DNA from: JAAYCI01 sp031551695
GTDB lineage: Bacteria; Bacillota; Clostridia; Oscillospirales; Ruminococcaceae
Direction of reading: 5' to 3'
DNA: 64,000 nucleotides
Assembly (NCBI GenBank): GCA_031551695.1
Contig: JAVBNG010000006.1
Coordinates: forward strand, 6,478-70,477
The translations under genes were made by a program, and so were the position numbers. Every line of letters begins with the position of its first letter. Position 1 is the stretch's first letter. A model generated the notes under the pieces. The model did not search any database and was not told the DNA's origin. It saw only the letters and a list, made by a program, of their open reading frames with translations. Of this stretch, positions 54,265 to 61,919 are shown in pieces.

Positions 54265-54340
54265 GGGAGCATAGCTCAGCTGGGAGAGCACTTGCCTTAC
54301 AAGCAAGGGGTCACAGGTTCGAGCCCTGTTGTTCCCACCA
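54265..54340 (+). tRNA. tRNA-Val (TAC)
   Basis: A 76-nt cloverleaf with acceptor GGGAGCA/TGTTCCC, anticodon loop CTTACAA (TAC) and encoded CCA. Confidence 0.96.
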
Positions 54341-54353
54341 ATGCTTTTTAATT

Positions 54354-54430
54354 GGCCTGGTAGTTCAGTTGGTTAGAACGCTAGCCTGTCACGCTAGAGG
54401 CCGTGGGTTCAAGTCCCATCCAGGTCGCCA
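54354..54430 (+). tRNA. tRNA-Asp (GTC)
   Basis: A 77-nt cloverleaf with acceptor GGCCTGG/CCAGGTC, anticodon loop CTGTCAC (GTC) and encoded CCA. Confidence 0.96.
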
Positions 54431-54467
54431 TTTTGTTCGTTTCCACCTGTGGCATCATGCCACATAC

Positions 54468-54543
54468 GCCTCTGTAGCTCAGTTGGTAGAGCAGTGGACT
54501 GAAAATCCACGTGTCGTTGGTTCGATTCCGACCGGAGGCACCA
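54468..54543 (+). tRNA. tRNA-Phe (GAA)
   Basis: A 76-nt cloverleaf with acceptor GCCTCTG/CGGAGGC, anticodon loop CTGAAAA (GAA) and encoded CCA. Confidence 0.96.
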
Positions 54544-54566
54544 CAGCCTGTTTCCAGGCTGTACGT

Positions 54567-54642
54567 GCGGCCATAGCTCATCTGGTAGAGCGCCACCTTG
54601 CCAAGGTGGAGGTAGCGAGTTCGAGCCTCGTTGGCCGCTCCA
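54567..54642 (+). tRNA. tRNA-Gly (GCC), copy 2
   Basis: Identical over all 76 positions to the copy at 53126. It is part of the Val-Asp-Phe-Gly-Cys cluster. Confidence 0.97.
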
Positions 54643-54699
54643 GCAGCGCAAGCTGCCGAAAACGGCGTCCTGTGCACACGGGGCGCGGTTTTCATACAT

Positions 54700-54774
54700 G
54701 GTGCCGTTGCCAAGTGGTAAGGCCCGGGTCTGCAAAACCCGTATTCGGCAGTTCAAATCTGCCCGGCACCTCCA
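54700..54774 (+). tRNA. tRNA-Cys (GCA)
   Basis: A 75-nt cloverleaf with acceptor GGTGCCG/CGGCACC, anticodon loop CTGCAAA (GCA) and encoded CCA. Last tRNA of the cluster. Confidence 0.96.
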
Positions 54775-54797
54775 TGCAGCGTCACGCTGCACTCATC

Positions 54798-54829
54798 AGG
54801 CACCACTCGAAGCCGGGTGGTGCCTTTTC
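54798..54829 (+). terminator. Terminator of the tRNA cluster
   Basis: AGGCACCAC pairs with GTGGTGCCT, followed by TTTTCT. Confidence 0.85.
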
Positions 54830-54905
54830 TACTGCCTGGCTGCCGTGCTATGCAAGAAAACGGCTTTTTCCGCCGTATTATTATATAGTAATAGAGAGGT
54901 AGTGT

Positions 54906-55664
54906 ATGGAACAGGGAGGGATTGTCCCGGCAAAACAAACCGGGCTGAACGCGTTTTGGCTGAAGATCATCGCCATTGTGGGTATGACGTTGGACCACGT
55001 TGCATTGGTATTCGGGGACATGCTGTCGCTGCCCGTCAAATGCTTTATGTTTTTTGCGGGCGGGTTTACGTTTCCCATCATGGCTTGCCTGATGTCCGTG
55101 GGCTATTACAAAACGTCGAATTTGAAGCGTTACATGCTGCGCCTTTTGGTGTTCGCGTTGATTGCGCAGGTGCCCTTTATGCTGGCGCTGCACATGTATT
55201 CGCTGAATGTGCTGTTCACGTTGCTTTTGGGCCTGTGCGCCATGAAGCTGTACGATACAATGAAAAACCGCGCCTTGTTCTGGGTGGTGTTTGTGGGGAT
55301 GGCGCTGTCTACCATTGCGATGGATTGGGCTATTTTCGGCATTTCGTTGATGATTTTACTGCATATTTTCCATGAAAAGGGCAAGGGGATTGCGCTGCCC
55401 ATTTTGTGCGCAATCGGCCCCATGCTGCTGATGATGCTTTTCTCTCTGTCGGCGGTCATGATTGACCCCACGGTGCTGGACATGGTACTTCCGAATGTTT
55501 TTTTCTCCATCGGTTCCCTTTGCGTGATTCCGCTGATGCGGTTTTACAACGGGCAGCAGGGCCCTCGCATTCGCTACTTTTTTTACGTCTATTATCCGGC
55601 CCATCTTCTGGTGCTGGCGGTGCTGCACATGCTGGTTACCGGCGTGCCGCTGTCCTTTCACTGA
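54906..55664 (+). CDS. TraX family membrane protein
   Basis: A 252-residue protein with about eight hydrophobic helices. The N-terminal FWLKIIAIVGMTLDHVALVF matches the TraX/acyltransferase-like family, with a conserved D-H pair. F-plasmid TraX acetylates pilin, but chromosomal homologues in Firmicutes have no known substrate and there are no conjugation genes here. ATG follows GAGAGGTAG. Confidence 0.85.
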   Translation: MEQGGIVPAKQTGLNAFWLKIIAIVGMTLDHVALVFGDMLSLPVKCFMFFAGGFTFPIMACLMSVGYYKTSNLKRYMLRLLVFALIAQVPFMLALHMYSLNVLFTLLLGLCAMKLYDTMKNRALFWVVFVGMALSTIAMDWAIFGISLMILLHIFHEKGKGIALPILCAIGPMLLMMLFSLSAVMIDPTVLDMVLPNVFFSIGSLCVIPLMRFYNGQQGPRIRYFFYVYYPAHLLVLAVLHMLVTGVPLSFH

Positions 55665-55679
55665 GTTGGTTCCTCTAAG

Positions 55680-55709
55680 GTCGATTGTTTAGGCAATCGA
55701 CTTTTTTTG
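55680..55709 (+). terminator. Terminator after the TraX-like gene
   Basis: GTCGATTG pairs with CAATCGAC, followed by seven T residues. Confidence 0.92.
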
Positions 55710-55776
55710 TGGAATATGGTATGCTTACGAACAGTGAAATGCGCCGAAACTGGCAAGGGGAAGGGCGGACAGGAGA

Positions 55777-57216
55777 TTGGCAAAAGAAAAGTTCAGAACG
55801 GTATATGTCTGCTCAAACTGCGGTGAAACGTCCATGCGATGGCTGGGGAAATGCCCGGCCTGCGGCGCGTGGAACACCATGGTGGAAGACGTGGTGCTGG
55901 ACGAAAAAGCCGCCGAGAAAAGCCCGCGCCGCCGTCAGGCAGCCCAGGGCGAAGCCGTGCAGAATACCGGTGGCGGGTATGCCGTGACAAGGCTTGGCAA
56001 AACCACGGCGGAGGCATTTCAGCTTGCGGAAATCAGCACTACGGAGGAAAAAAGCCGCGTTGTCACCGGCATTGCGGAGCTTGACCGGGTGCTGGGCGGC
56101 GGCATCGTGTTGGGCAGCGTGGTGCTGCTGGGGGGAGAGCCGGGGGCAGGGAAGTCCACCATGCTGCTGCAGATGTGCGGCGCCATAGCGGATGGCCGCG
56201 AGGTGTTGTATGTTACGGGCGAGGAGTCTTTGCGGCAGATCAAGCTGCGTAGCGGACGCCTTGGCATTCCAGAGGAAAACATCTCCATCGCGGCACTCAG
56301 CGACATTGACGACGCCATTGCACTGGCGCAAAAGCAGCGCCCGGGCCTTCTGGTCATCGACTCCATCCAAACCATGTACACGCCGGAGCTGTCGTCGTCG
56401 CCGGGCAGTGTGTCTCAGGTGCGGGAATGTACCACGCGGCTGCTGTATTTGGCAAAAGATAACGAAATACCGGTGTTTATTGTGGGGCACGTGAACAAGG
56501 ACGGTATGATTGCCGGGCCGAAGGTGATGGAACATATCGTCGATACGGTGTTGTATTTCGAAGGTGACAAGACACTTCCATATCGAATTTTGCGTGCGGC
56601 GAAAAATCGGTTTGGCTCCACCAACGAAATCGGCCTGTTCGATATGACGGGCCGTGGGCTCATTGCAATCGACAACCCCTCCGAAACCATGCTTGCCGGG
56701 CGGCCCGTGGGTACCAGCGGCAACTGTGTGGGTTGCATTATGGAGGGGACACGGCCCATTATGTGCGAAGTGCAGGCGCTGGCCACCAAAAGCGGTTTTG
56801 CCACGCCGCGCCGCGCCGCCAGTGGGGTGGATATGGCCCGGGCAAACCTGCTGATGGCCGTGCTGGAAAAGCGCGCCGGATTTTTGCTGGGTGGCCTCGA
56901 CGTGTATATCAACGCGGTTGGGGGCCTTGACCTGGATGACACCGCCTGTGATTTGCCCATTTGTATGGCGCTGGTGTCGAGCCTGTTGGACCGCCCGCTG
57001 GCCGAAGATTTTTTCGCAGTGGGCGAGGTGGGCCTTGGCGGCGAGTTGCGCGGCGTAAAGAACGTGGAGTACATGGTAAAGGAAGCTGCGCGCATCGGCT
57101 TTCGCAAAGTTGTCATCCCGGCGGCCAACAGCCGCGTTGTGAAGGAAGCGAACATTGCCGGCGTGAAGGTGATTACGGCAAAGACCCTGCAGGATGCCAT
57201 TGCGGCTATGCCATGA
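55777..57216 (+). CDS. radA: DNA repair protein RadA
   Basis: A RecA-like helicase that promotes branch migration in recombination. 479 residues: C4 zinc finger (CSNCGETSMRWLGKCPACG), Walker A GGEPGAGKST near 122, the KNRFGSTNE motif near 276 and a Lon-like C-terminal domain (DVYINAVGGLDLDDTACDLPICMAL). I keep TTG 55777 because it gives the expected N-terminus AKEKFRTVYVC. AGGAG directly abuts it, and AAGGGCGG lies about 8 bases upstream. Confidence 0.96.
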   Translation: MAKEKFRTVYVCSNCGETSMRWLGKCPACGAWNTMVEDVVLDEKAAEKSPRRRQAAQGEAVQNTGGGYAVTRLGKTTAEAFQLAEISTTEEKSRVVTGIAELDRVLGGGIVLGSVVLLGGEPGAGKSTMLLQMCGAIADGREVLYVTGEESLRQIKLRSGRLGIPEENISIAALSDIDDAIALAQKQRPGLLVIDSIQTMYTPELSSSPGSVSQVRECTTRLLYLAKDNEIPVFIVGHVNKDGMIAGPKVMEHIVDTVLYFEGDKTLPYRILRAAKNRFGSTNEIGLFDMTGRGLIAIDNPSETMLAGRPVGTSGNCVGCIMEGTRPIMCEVQALATKSGFATPRRAASGVDMARANLLMAVLEKRAGFLLGGLDVYINAVGGLDLDDTACDLPICMALVSSLLDRPLAEDFFAVGEVGLGGELRGVKNVEYMVKEAARIGFRKVVIPAANSRVVKEANIAGVKVITAKTLQDAIAAMP

Positions 57217-57277
57217 CAGCCGCGTGGCAATATTTGCATGCAGATGTTTACGGGGAAGTGTGACCCAGCCGGTTTTC

Positions 57278-57283
57278 TATAAT
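57278..57283 (+). promoter_or_regulatory. Candidate -10 element upstream of the recombinase
   Basis: A perfect TATAAT without a recognisable -35. The 30-bp palindrome at 57287 begins 3 bases later, so this promoter could be controlled by whatever binds there. A second AT-rich stretch with TATTATAG lies near 57396-57404, closer to the gene. Confidence 0.4.
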
Positions 57284-57286
57284 AGC

Positions 57287-57316
57287 TATTTCGCTAAATG
57301 GAAATTTAGCGAAATA
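57287..57316. repeat. 30-bp perfect palindrome upstream of the recombinase gene
   Basis: TATTTCGCTAAAT and its exact complement are separated by GGAA. The arms are 13 bp. It is AT-rich, has no T-run after it and lies 132 bases before the recombinase start. It could be an operator, a recombinase core site or a weak transcript end for radA. Confidence 0.75.
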
Positions 57317-57447
57317 TAGGGGAGTCAAATATATCAGATTTGCACACCGCAGACATTTAACCGACTTTCCATAGCTGCCGCTTTTCATTTACTTTTATTA
57401 TAGCATTATGGTTTCAACGCAAATTATATTTGGAGGCTCTTTATTTT

Positions 57448-58536
57448 ATGAGCACCTATTATAATCCACAAAACAAAAAATCCCGCGCCAGCTTTGAGGA
57501 TTGCCCTGAAGCGGCGGTGGATTTTTTCCAGTACCTCACGTCTATCCGCGGCCTTTCGCCGCGTTCTGTGAACGCATACTATATTGATCTGCGCCTGTTT
57601 TTTAAGTTTCTAAAGCAGCACCGCGGCCTGGCGCCGCAGGATGTTGAAATTGAGACAATCACAATCGATGAGATCGATATGGAATTTATCCGGAAAACTA
57701 CCAAAACTGAAATTTATGAGTTTCTTTATTTTTTAACCAATGACCGCCACAATGAGCCCAATGTGCGTGCGCGCAAATTATCGAGTCTACGTGGCTTTTT
57801 TAAGTATCTGTACAACAAAAAGAACCTGATGGACCATAACCCAACAGATGACGTAGAATCGCCAAAATTGAAGAAAACTTTGCCAAAGTACCTGAGCCTT
57901 GATGAAAGCCTTTCTTTGCTGGAGCATATTCAAAGTGATTTTTATGAGCGTGATTATTGCATTATTACGTTATTTTTAAACTGTGGCATGCGCTTGTCGG
58001 AGCTGGTGGCCATCAATATGCCGGATGTGAAACAGGATACCTTGCGCGTTGTGGGCAAAGGAAATAAAGAGCGTACCATCTATTTAAACGGTGCATGCCA
58101 GGATGCGCTGCAAAAGCTGGTAAAAGAACGCGCGTCAATGGAAAATTTAAAGGACAGGGACGCGCTGTTCGTCTCCAAACGCACAGGCAAGCGCCTGACG
58201 GCACGGCGTGTGCAGCAAATTGTAGACAACTGCCTGCAAGCGGCGGACCTTGACGGCAAAGGCTATTCCACCCACAAGCTGCGCCACACGGCCGCCACGC
58301 TGATGTACCGCCATGGCAGCGTGGATGTGCTGGCGCTGAAGGAGATTTTGGGCCATTCCCAGCTCTCCACCACGCAAATCTACACCCATCTCGATTCCGA
58401 ACAGCTGCGCGACGCCGCCAATGCGTCGCCTTTAGCAAAAGAGCGTTCTGCTGGAAAAAACCTTGATAACAGGCGTGAAAAAACCGAAAAAAAAACCGCG
58501 TCAAATGTGGGAAATGACGCGGAAGATGATTCATAA
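57448..58536 (+). CDS. Xer-type tyrosine recombinase
   Basis: A 362-residue site-specific recombinase. The N-terminal SAM-like DNA-binding domain (about 20-140) precedes the catalytic domain with Arg in CGMRLSEL, the Lys region GKGNKERTIYL, His/Arg in THKLRHTAATLM, and His/Tyr in LGHSQLSTTQIYTH. No phage genes are near, so a XerC/XerD-like chromosomal role is more likely than a prophage integrase. The last 35 residues are a charged tail. ATG 57448 is 11 bases after GGAGG, a little long. Its 3' end is 10 bases from the convergent scfB gene. Confidence 0.92.
   Translation: MSTYYNPQNKKSRASFEDCPEAAVDFFQYLTSIRGLSPRSVNAYYIDLRLFFKFLKQHRGLAPQDVEIETITIDEIDMEFIRKTTKTEIYEFLYFLTNDRHNEPNVRARKLSSLRGFFKYLYNKKNLMDHNPTDDVESPKLKKTLPKYLSLDESLSLLEHIQSDFYERDYCIITLFLNCGMRLSELVAINMPDVKQDTLRVVGKGNKERTIYLNGACQDALQKLVKERASMENLKDRDALFVSKRTGKRLTARRVQQIVDNCLQAADLDGKGYSTHKLRHTAATLMYRHGSVDVLALKEILGHSQLSTTQIYTHLDSEQLRDAANASPLAKERSAGKNLDNRREKTEKKTASNVGNDAEDDS
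58487..58522 (-). terminator. Terminator of scfB, located inside the recombinase gene
   Basis: On the minus strand CCGCGTCA (58522-58515) pairs with TGACGCGG (58503-58496), followed by a run of nine T. It lies in the last codons of the plus-strand recombinase gene. Confidence 0.85.
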
Positions 58537-58546
58537 TTTCAAAGGA

Positions 58547-59941
58547 TTATCCCCTGTTTTCGGCTTCATTTATCGCCTTTGCCGCCTGGAATGCGATCGC
58601 GCATTCCAGGCGCATTTTTTCCAGTTCACAGCTCATTTTATGTGGCGCCAGAATGTCTCCCTCGTATTTGAAGTTGTTGGCGTTGCAGCCGCCGCTGCAA
58701 AAATATTTTGCCCAGCAATCGGCGCATTCGGCCTTGTGCAGCAGGTTTGCATCAGCAAAATCCACCTTCATGGCTTCGTCGATCTGTTTGTCAAACACGT
58801 TGCCCATGATAAACCGCTCGTCGCCCACAAACTGGTGGCACGGGTAAATTTCGCCATCCGGCGTGACGGCCACATACTCGTTGCCACTGCCGCAGCCCTT
58901 CAACCGCTTGATGGCACAGGGGCCGTTTGCCAAATCGACCATAAAATGAAAGAAATTATACTTATCCGCGCCGGATTTTCCGGCGTTTTCGCGTTCGGTC
59001 ATATCGCGCATCAGACGGTTGTATCCGGCGGCAATGGCCGGCAGGTCTGCCGGCTGCAGGGCGTAACTTTCGGTATCGTCCGCCACCACCGGTTCCACGG
59101 AGATCTGCTCAAAGCCAAGGCCGTGCAGCGCCAGCACATCTTTGTCAAAATCCAGGTTTTGGTGCGTGAACGTGCCGCGCACGTAATAGTCCTTCCCTGC
59201 CCGCGTTTGCACCAGCTTTTGGAACGACGGCACAATGGCATCGTAGGCGCTTCCGCCCCCGGGAAGAAATCTCATATAATCGTTTGTTTCTTTGCGCCCA
59301 TCCAAAGACAGCACCACATTGTCCATCTCGTGGTTCACATATTCGATAATCTCGTCGTTTAGCGCAAGGCCGTTGGTGGTGACAGTGAAGCGGAAGTGCT
59401 TATTTGCCGCCGCTTCAAGGCCCCGGGCGTACTCCACGGTCTGTTTCAATACGTCAAAGTTCATCAGCGGCTCGCCGCCAAAAAAATCCACTTCCAAATT
59501 GCGCCGCGTGCCGCTTTGCTGCACCAGCATGTCAATGGCCGCTTTTGCCACGTCCAGGCTCATCAATTTCCGCTGGCCGCCAAAGCCCCCGGTGGACGCG
59601 AAGCAATATCGGCAGCGCAGGTTGCAGTCATGCGCAAGATGCAAGCATATGGCCTTTACAGGTGCAAGGCCAAGAGATGAGGCGTATTGCGAGTAGTCGT
59701 CCGCGGAAAACAACATGCCGTTTTCGCTAAGGGACGCAAGCTCTGCCAGCGCGGCACGCGCCGCTTCTTCGCCGTATCCGGCAATCAATTCTGCGGGAAT
59801 GGCATCCAAATCCCCGGCTGTGATATCTTCCGGCGGCATGGCTGAAAGCAACGCGTAGGCTGCCGCGTCCAGCACGTGCACAGCGCCGCTGGGCGTGTCC
59901 AGTGCAAGAAGCATGCCGTCTTTTTCAAAAAAGTGTACCAT
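58547..59941 (-). CDS. scfB: SCIFF peptide maturase, radical SAM/SPASM thioether-forming enzyme
   Basis: Installs thioether bonds on the SCIFF peptide encoded just upstream. 464 residues: an N-terminal RRE-like peptide-binding region, radical SAM motif CNLRCRYCF near 109, and auxiliary cluster cysteines in CGSGNEYVAVTPDGEIYPC, CADCWAKYFCSGGC and the final SCELEKM. I start at ATG 59941 to give the usual MVHFFEKDG N-terminus. The AGGAG upstream is 13 bases away, so the start is less certain than the family. Confidence 0.94.
   Translation of the reverse strand: MVHFFEKDGMLLALDTPSGAVHVLDAAAYALLSAMPPEDITAGDLDAIPAELIAGYGEEAARAALAELASLSENGMLFSADDYSQYASSLGLAPVKAICLHLAHDCNLRCRYCFASTGGFGGQRKLMSLDVAKAAIDMLVQQSGTRRNLEVDFFGGEPLMNFDVLKQTVEYARGLEAAANKHFRFTVTTNGLALNDEIIEYVNHEMDNVVLSLDGRKETNDYMRFLPGGGSAYDAIVPSFQKLVQTRAGKDYYVRGTFTHQNLDFDKDVLALHGLGFEQISVEPVVADDTESYALQPADLPAIAAGYNRLMRDMTERENAGKSGADKYNFFHFMVDLANGPCAIKRLKGCGSGNEYVAVTPDGEIYPCHQFVGDERFIMGNVFDKQIDEAMKVDFADANLLHKAECADCWAKYFCSGGCNANNFKYEGDILAPHKMSCELEKMRLECAIAFQAAKAINEAENRG
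58584..58618 (+). terminator. Terminator of the recombinase gene, located inside scfB
   Basis: GCCTGGAATGC pairs with GCATTCCAGGC around a 6-base loop, followed by GCATTTTTTCC. On the other strand these bases encode the C-terminal ECAIAFQAA of the SCIFF maturase. Confidence 0.88.
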
Positions 59942-59998
59942 AATTCGAGTAATACTCCTGTCATCGTCAGTGAGTGCCTGCAAAGGCGGCCCTTTGGC

Positions 59999-60030
59999 AA
60001 AAGAAACAAGAGGCGGCAGGCCGCCTCTTG
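59999..60030 (-). terminator. Terminator between scfA and scfB
   Basis: CAAGAGGCGG and CCGCCTCTTG are perfect 10-bp arms around a 4-base loop, followed on the minus strand by TTTCTTTT. It should stop most transcripts after the peptide gene, leaving some read-through into the maturase. Confidence 0.75.
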
Positions 60031-60070
60031 CAAAAATCCCTGGAACTTTTAAGATAAGCCGGGCAAAAAC

Positions 60071-60220
60071 CTATTTATTTTCGCTGTTTTCGCACTTCTG
60101 GTTCGCCACGGTGCAAGAGGTTTTGCATGCGCTTTGGCAGGACGTCTGGCATTCGCCGCAGCCGCCTTTGCAAGCAGATTCCTTCAGGTTTGCCGGTGCG
60201 ATGGTTTTGATATGCTGCAT
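60071..60220 (-). CDS. scfA: SCIFF ribosomal peptide precursor
   Basis: The 49-residue peptide begins MQHIKTIAPANLKESACKGG and carries the SCIFF core CGECQTSCQSACKTSCTVAN. SCIFF means six cysteines in forty-five residues; this copy has seven, the extra one being in ESACKGG just before the core. ATG 60220 is 5 bases after GGAGG. It stands between yajC and the maturase gene, the standard clostridial order. The product is a thioether-bridged peptide of unknown function. Confidence 0.95.
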   Translation of the reverse strand: MQHIKTIAPANLKESACKGGCGECQTSCQSACKTSCTVANQKCENSENK

Positions 60221-60242
60221 AGTTGCCTCCCAAATAGTCAAA

Positions 60243-60689
60243 TCATTTAGACTCGCTGTCGCCGCCGTCTTTCTTTTTGCCGAAATTCTTGAAAAAACCG
60301 CCCACGCCACTGTCTTCCGTCTTGGTAGCGGCGGCCGGCGCCGAAGCGGTGTCGCCTTCCGCGTCAAGGTTCAGCTTGTTCACATCCTGGATGGCCCAGC
60401 GCTTAAAACGCATGCGGGAGCGGTCGCCCGCGGTCTCAATGACAAAGGTGTCTTCCTTCAAGCTTACCACACGGCCCACGATACCGCCGATGGTCGTCAC
60501 TTCGTCACCCACCTGGATGGAATTGCGCAGGTCCTGCGCTTGTTTTTCCTTCTTTTTCTGCGGGCGAATCATCAAAAAGTACAGTGCCGCGCCCATGACG
60601 ACAAGCATCAGGATGAGCGACATATTGCCGCCAAACAGCCCGCCTGCAGCCCCCGTGCCGCCGGAAGCGGCTTGAAACAAAGGATTCAT
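60243..60689 (-). CDS. yajC: Preprotein translocase subunit YajC
   Basis: A Sec-translocon accessory protein. The 148 residues include one transmembrane helix (SLILMLVVMGAALYFLMIRPQ) and the conserved RNSIQVGDEVTTIGGIVGRVV, plus a low-complexity Lys/Gly/Ala C-terminus. ATG 60689 follows GGGAGGA. It is 22 bases upstream of scfA. Confidence 0.95.
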   Translation of the reverse strand: MNPLFQAASGGTGAAGGLFGGNMSLILMLVVMGAALYFLMIRPQKKKEKQAQDLRNSIQVGDEVTTIGGIVGRVVSLKEDTFVIETAGDRSRMRFKRWAIQDVNKLNLDAEGDTASAPAAATKTEDSGVGGFFKNFGKKKDGGDSESK

Positions 60690-60727
60690 TTTATCCTCCC
60701 AATAATTATGATACATTACACGTTGCT

Positions 60728-60756
60728 ATTATATCGGATTGGCCCCCAAGTTGCAA
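60728..60756 (-). promoter_or_regulatory. Promoter of yajC-scfA-scfB
   Basis: On the minus strand TTGCAA, a 17-base spacer and a perfect TATAAT, about 39 bases before yajC. This separates the SCIFF unit from tgt. Confidence 0.85.
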
Positions 60757-60779
60757 GTGTTTTTGCCCTTTGGGGCGGC

Positions 60780-61910
60780 TTAAATGCGCTGGTCCAAAAT
60801 TTTCACATATTGGCGGTGGAAGGCGCAGAAGGTGCCTTCGTCCAACGCGGTGCGAATTTTTGCCATCAGTGTGTTATAAAAATACAAGTTATGCATCACC
60901 GCAAGGCGCATGCCCAGCATTTCGCCCGCCTTTAGCAAATGGCGCAGGTACGCGCGGGAAAAATGGCGGCAGGTGGGGCAATCGCAGTGCTCGTCAAGCG
61001 AGGAGTCGTCCTCGGCATATTTGGCGTTGTTCAGGTTTATGATGCCGCCCCACGTGTTTAAATGGCCATGACGGGCGTTGCGGCTGGGCATCACGCAGTC
61101 GAACAGATCCACCCCGCGTGCCACGCCGTCTATGATATCCCCCGGGGTGCCCACACCCATCAAATAGCGGATTTTATCTTTGGGCATATGGGGCTCCACC
61201 GCCGTGATGATGCGGGCCATTTCCTCCTTCGGCTCGCCCACGGCCAGGCCGCCGATGGCGTAGCCGTCAAGGTCCATTTCGGCAATTTGTTGCATGTTTT
61301 CAATGCGCAGGTCCTCAAAACAGGCGCCCTGGTTGATGCCGAACAGCAGCTGGTTCGGGTTCGTTGCGGCGCCGGCCTCTTTGATGCGGCCCATTTCCGC
61401 CTTGCAGCGGGCCAGCCAGCGCGTGGTGCGCGCGGCGCTCATTTTTGCGTAATCGTAAGAAGCTGGGTTTTCCACGCATTCGTCGAAGGCCATGGCGATG
61501 GTGGAGCCGAGGTTCGCCTGGATGCGCATGCTTTCCTCCGGCCCCATGAATATGTGGCGGCCGTCGATGTGGGAATTGAACGCGACGCCTTCCTCCGTGA
61601 TTTTACGCAGTTTGGCAAGGCTGAACACCTGGAACCCGCCGGAGTCCGTAAGGATGACGGAGTTCCAGCCGGTGAATTTGTGCAGGCCGCCGCGCCGGGC
61701 CACAACTTCGTCCCCGGGGCGCAGGTGCAGGTGGTATGTGTTGCACAGCATCACCTGCGTGCCGATATCCACGAGGTCATAGGCGGACAGTGCCCCCTTG
61801 ATGGCGGCGACGGTGGCCACGTTCATAAAGGCGGGCGTTTGCACGGTGCCGTCCGCCGTGGTGAACACGCCACGGCGGGCCGTTCCCTCGTTTTTGAGCA
61901 ATTGATACAT
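60780..61910 (-). CDS. tgt: tRNA-guanine transglycosylase
   Basis: Exchanges G34 of GUN-anticodon tRNAs for the queuosine precursor preQ1. The 376 residues carry LTDSGGFQVFSL, the nucleophile region DLFDCVMPSRNARHG and the zinc site HCDCPTCRHFSRAYLRHL. Normal length. The substrate tRNAs in the window include tRNA-Asp(GTC). ATG 61910 follows GAGGAAACCC. It is downstream of queA, separated by a structured 180-base stretch. Confidence 0.97.
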   Translation of the reverse strand: MYQLLKNEGTARRGVFTTADGTVQTPAFMNVATVAAIKGALSAYDLVDIGTQVMLCNTYHLHLRPGDEVVARRGGLHKFTGWNSVILTDSGGFQVFSLAKLRKITEEGVAFNSHIDGRHIFMGPEESMRIQANLGSTIAMAFDECVENPASYDYAKMSAARTTRWLARCKAEMGRIKEAGAATNPNQLLFGINQGACFEDLRIENMQQIAEMDLDGYAIGGLAVGEPKEEMARIITAVEPHMPKDKIRYLMGVGTPGDIIDGVARGVDLFDCVMPSRNARHGHLNTWGGIINLNNAKYAEDDSSLDEHCDCPTCRHFSRAYLRHLLKAGEMLGMRLAVMHNLYFYNTLMAKIRTALDEGTFCAFHRQYVKILDQRI

Positions 61911-61919
61911 GGGTTTCCT

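Larger units (their letters stand above)
53124..54645 (+). repeat. 81-bp direct repeat bracketing ribU (two tRNA-Gly copies)
   Basis: Bases 53124-53204 and 54565-54645 are identical: the whole tRNA-Gly(GCC) plus 2 bases upstream and 3 downstream. The repeats lie about 1.44 kb apart in the same orientation, with the FMN riboswitch, ribU and three tRNAs between them. Confidence 0.9.

Noticed and set aside
54906..55664. Conjugative element suggested by the TraX homologue
   Set aside because: TraX-like proteins are common on Firmicutes chromosomes and no relaxase, coupling protein or type IV secretion gene is present.
57448..58536. Prophage or integrative-element integrase
   Set aside because: No phage, transfer or cargo genes are adjacent; it lies between radA and the SCIFF locus, and the nearest tRNA genes are intact.
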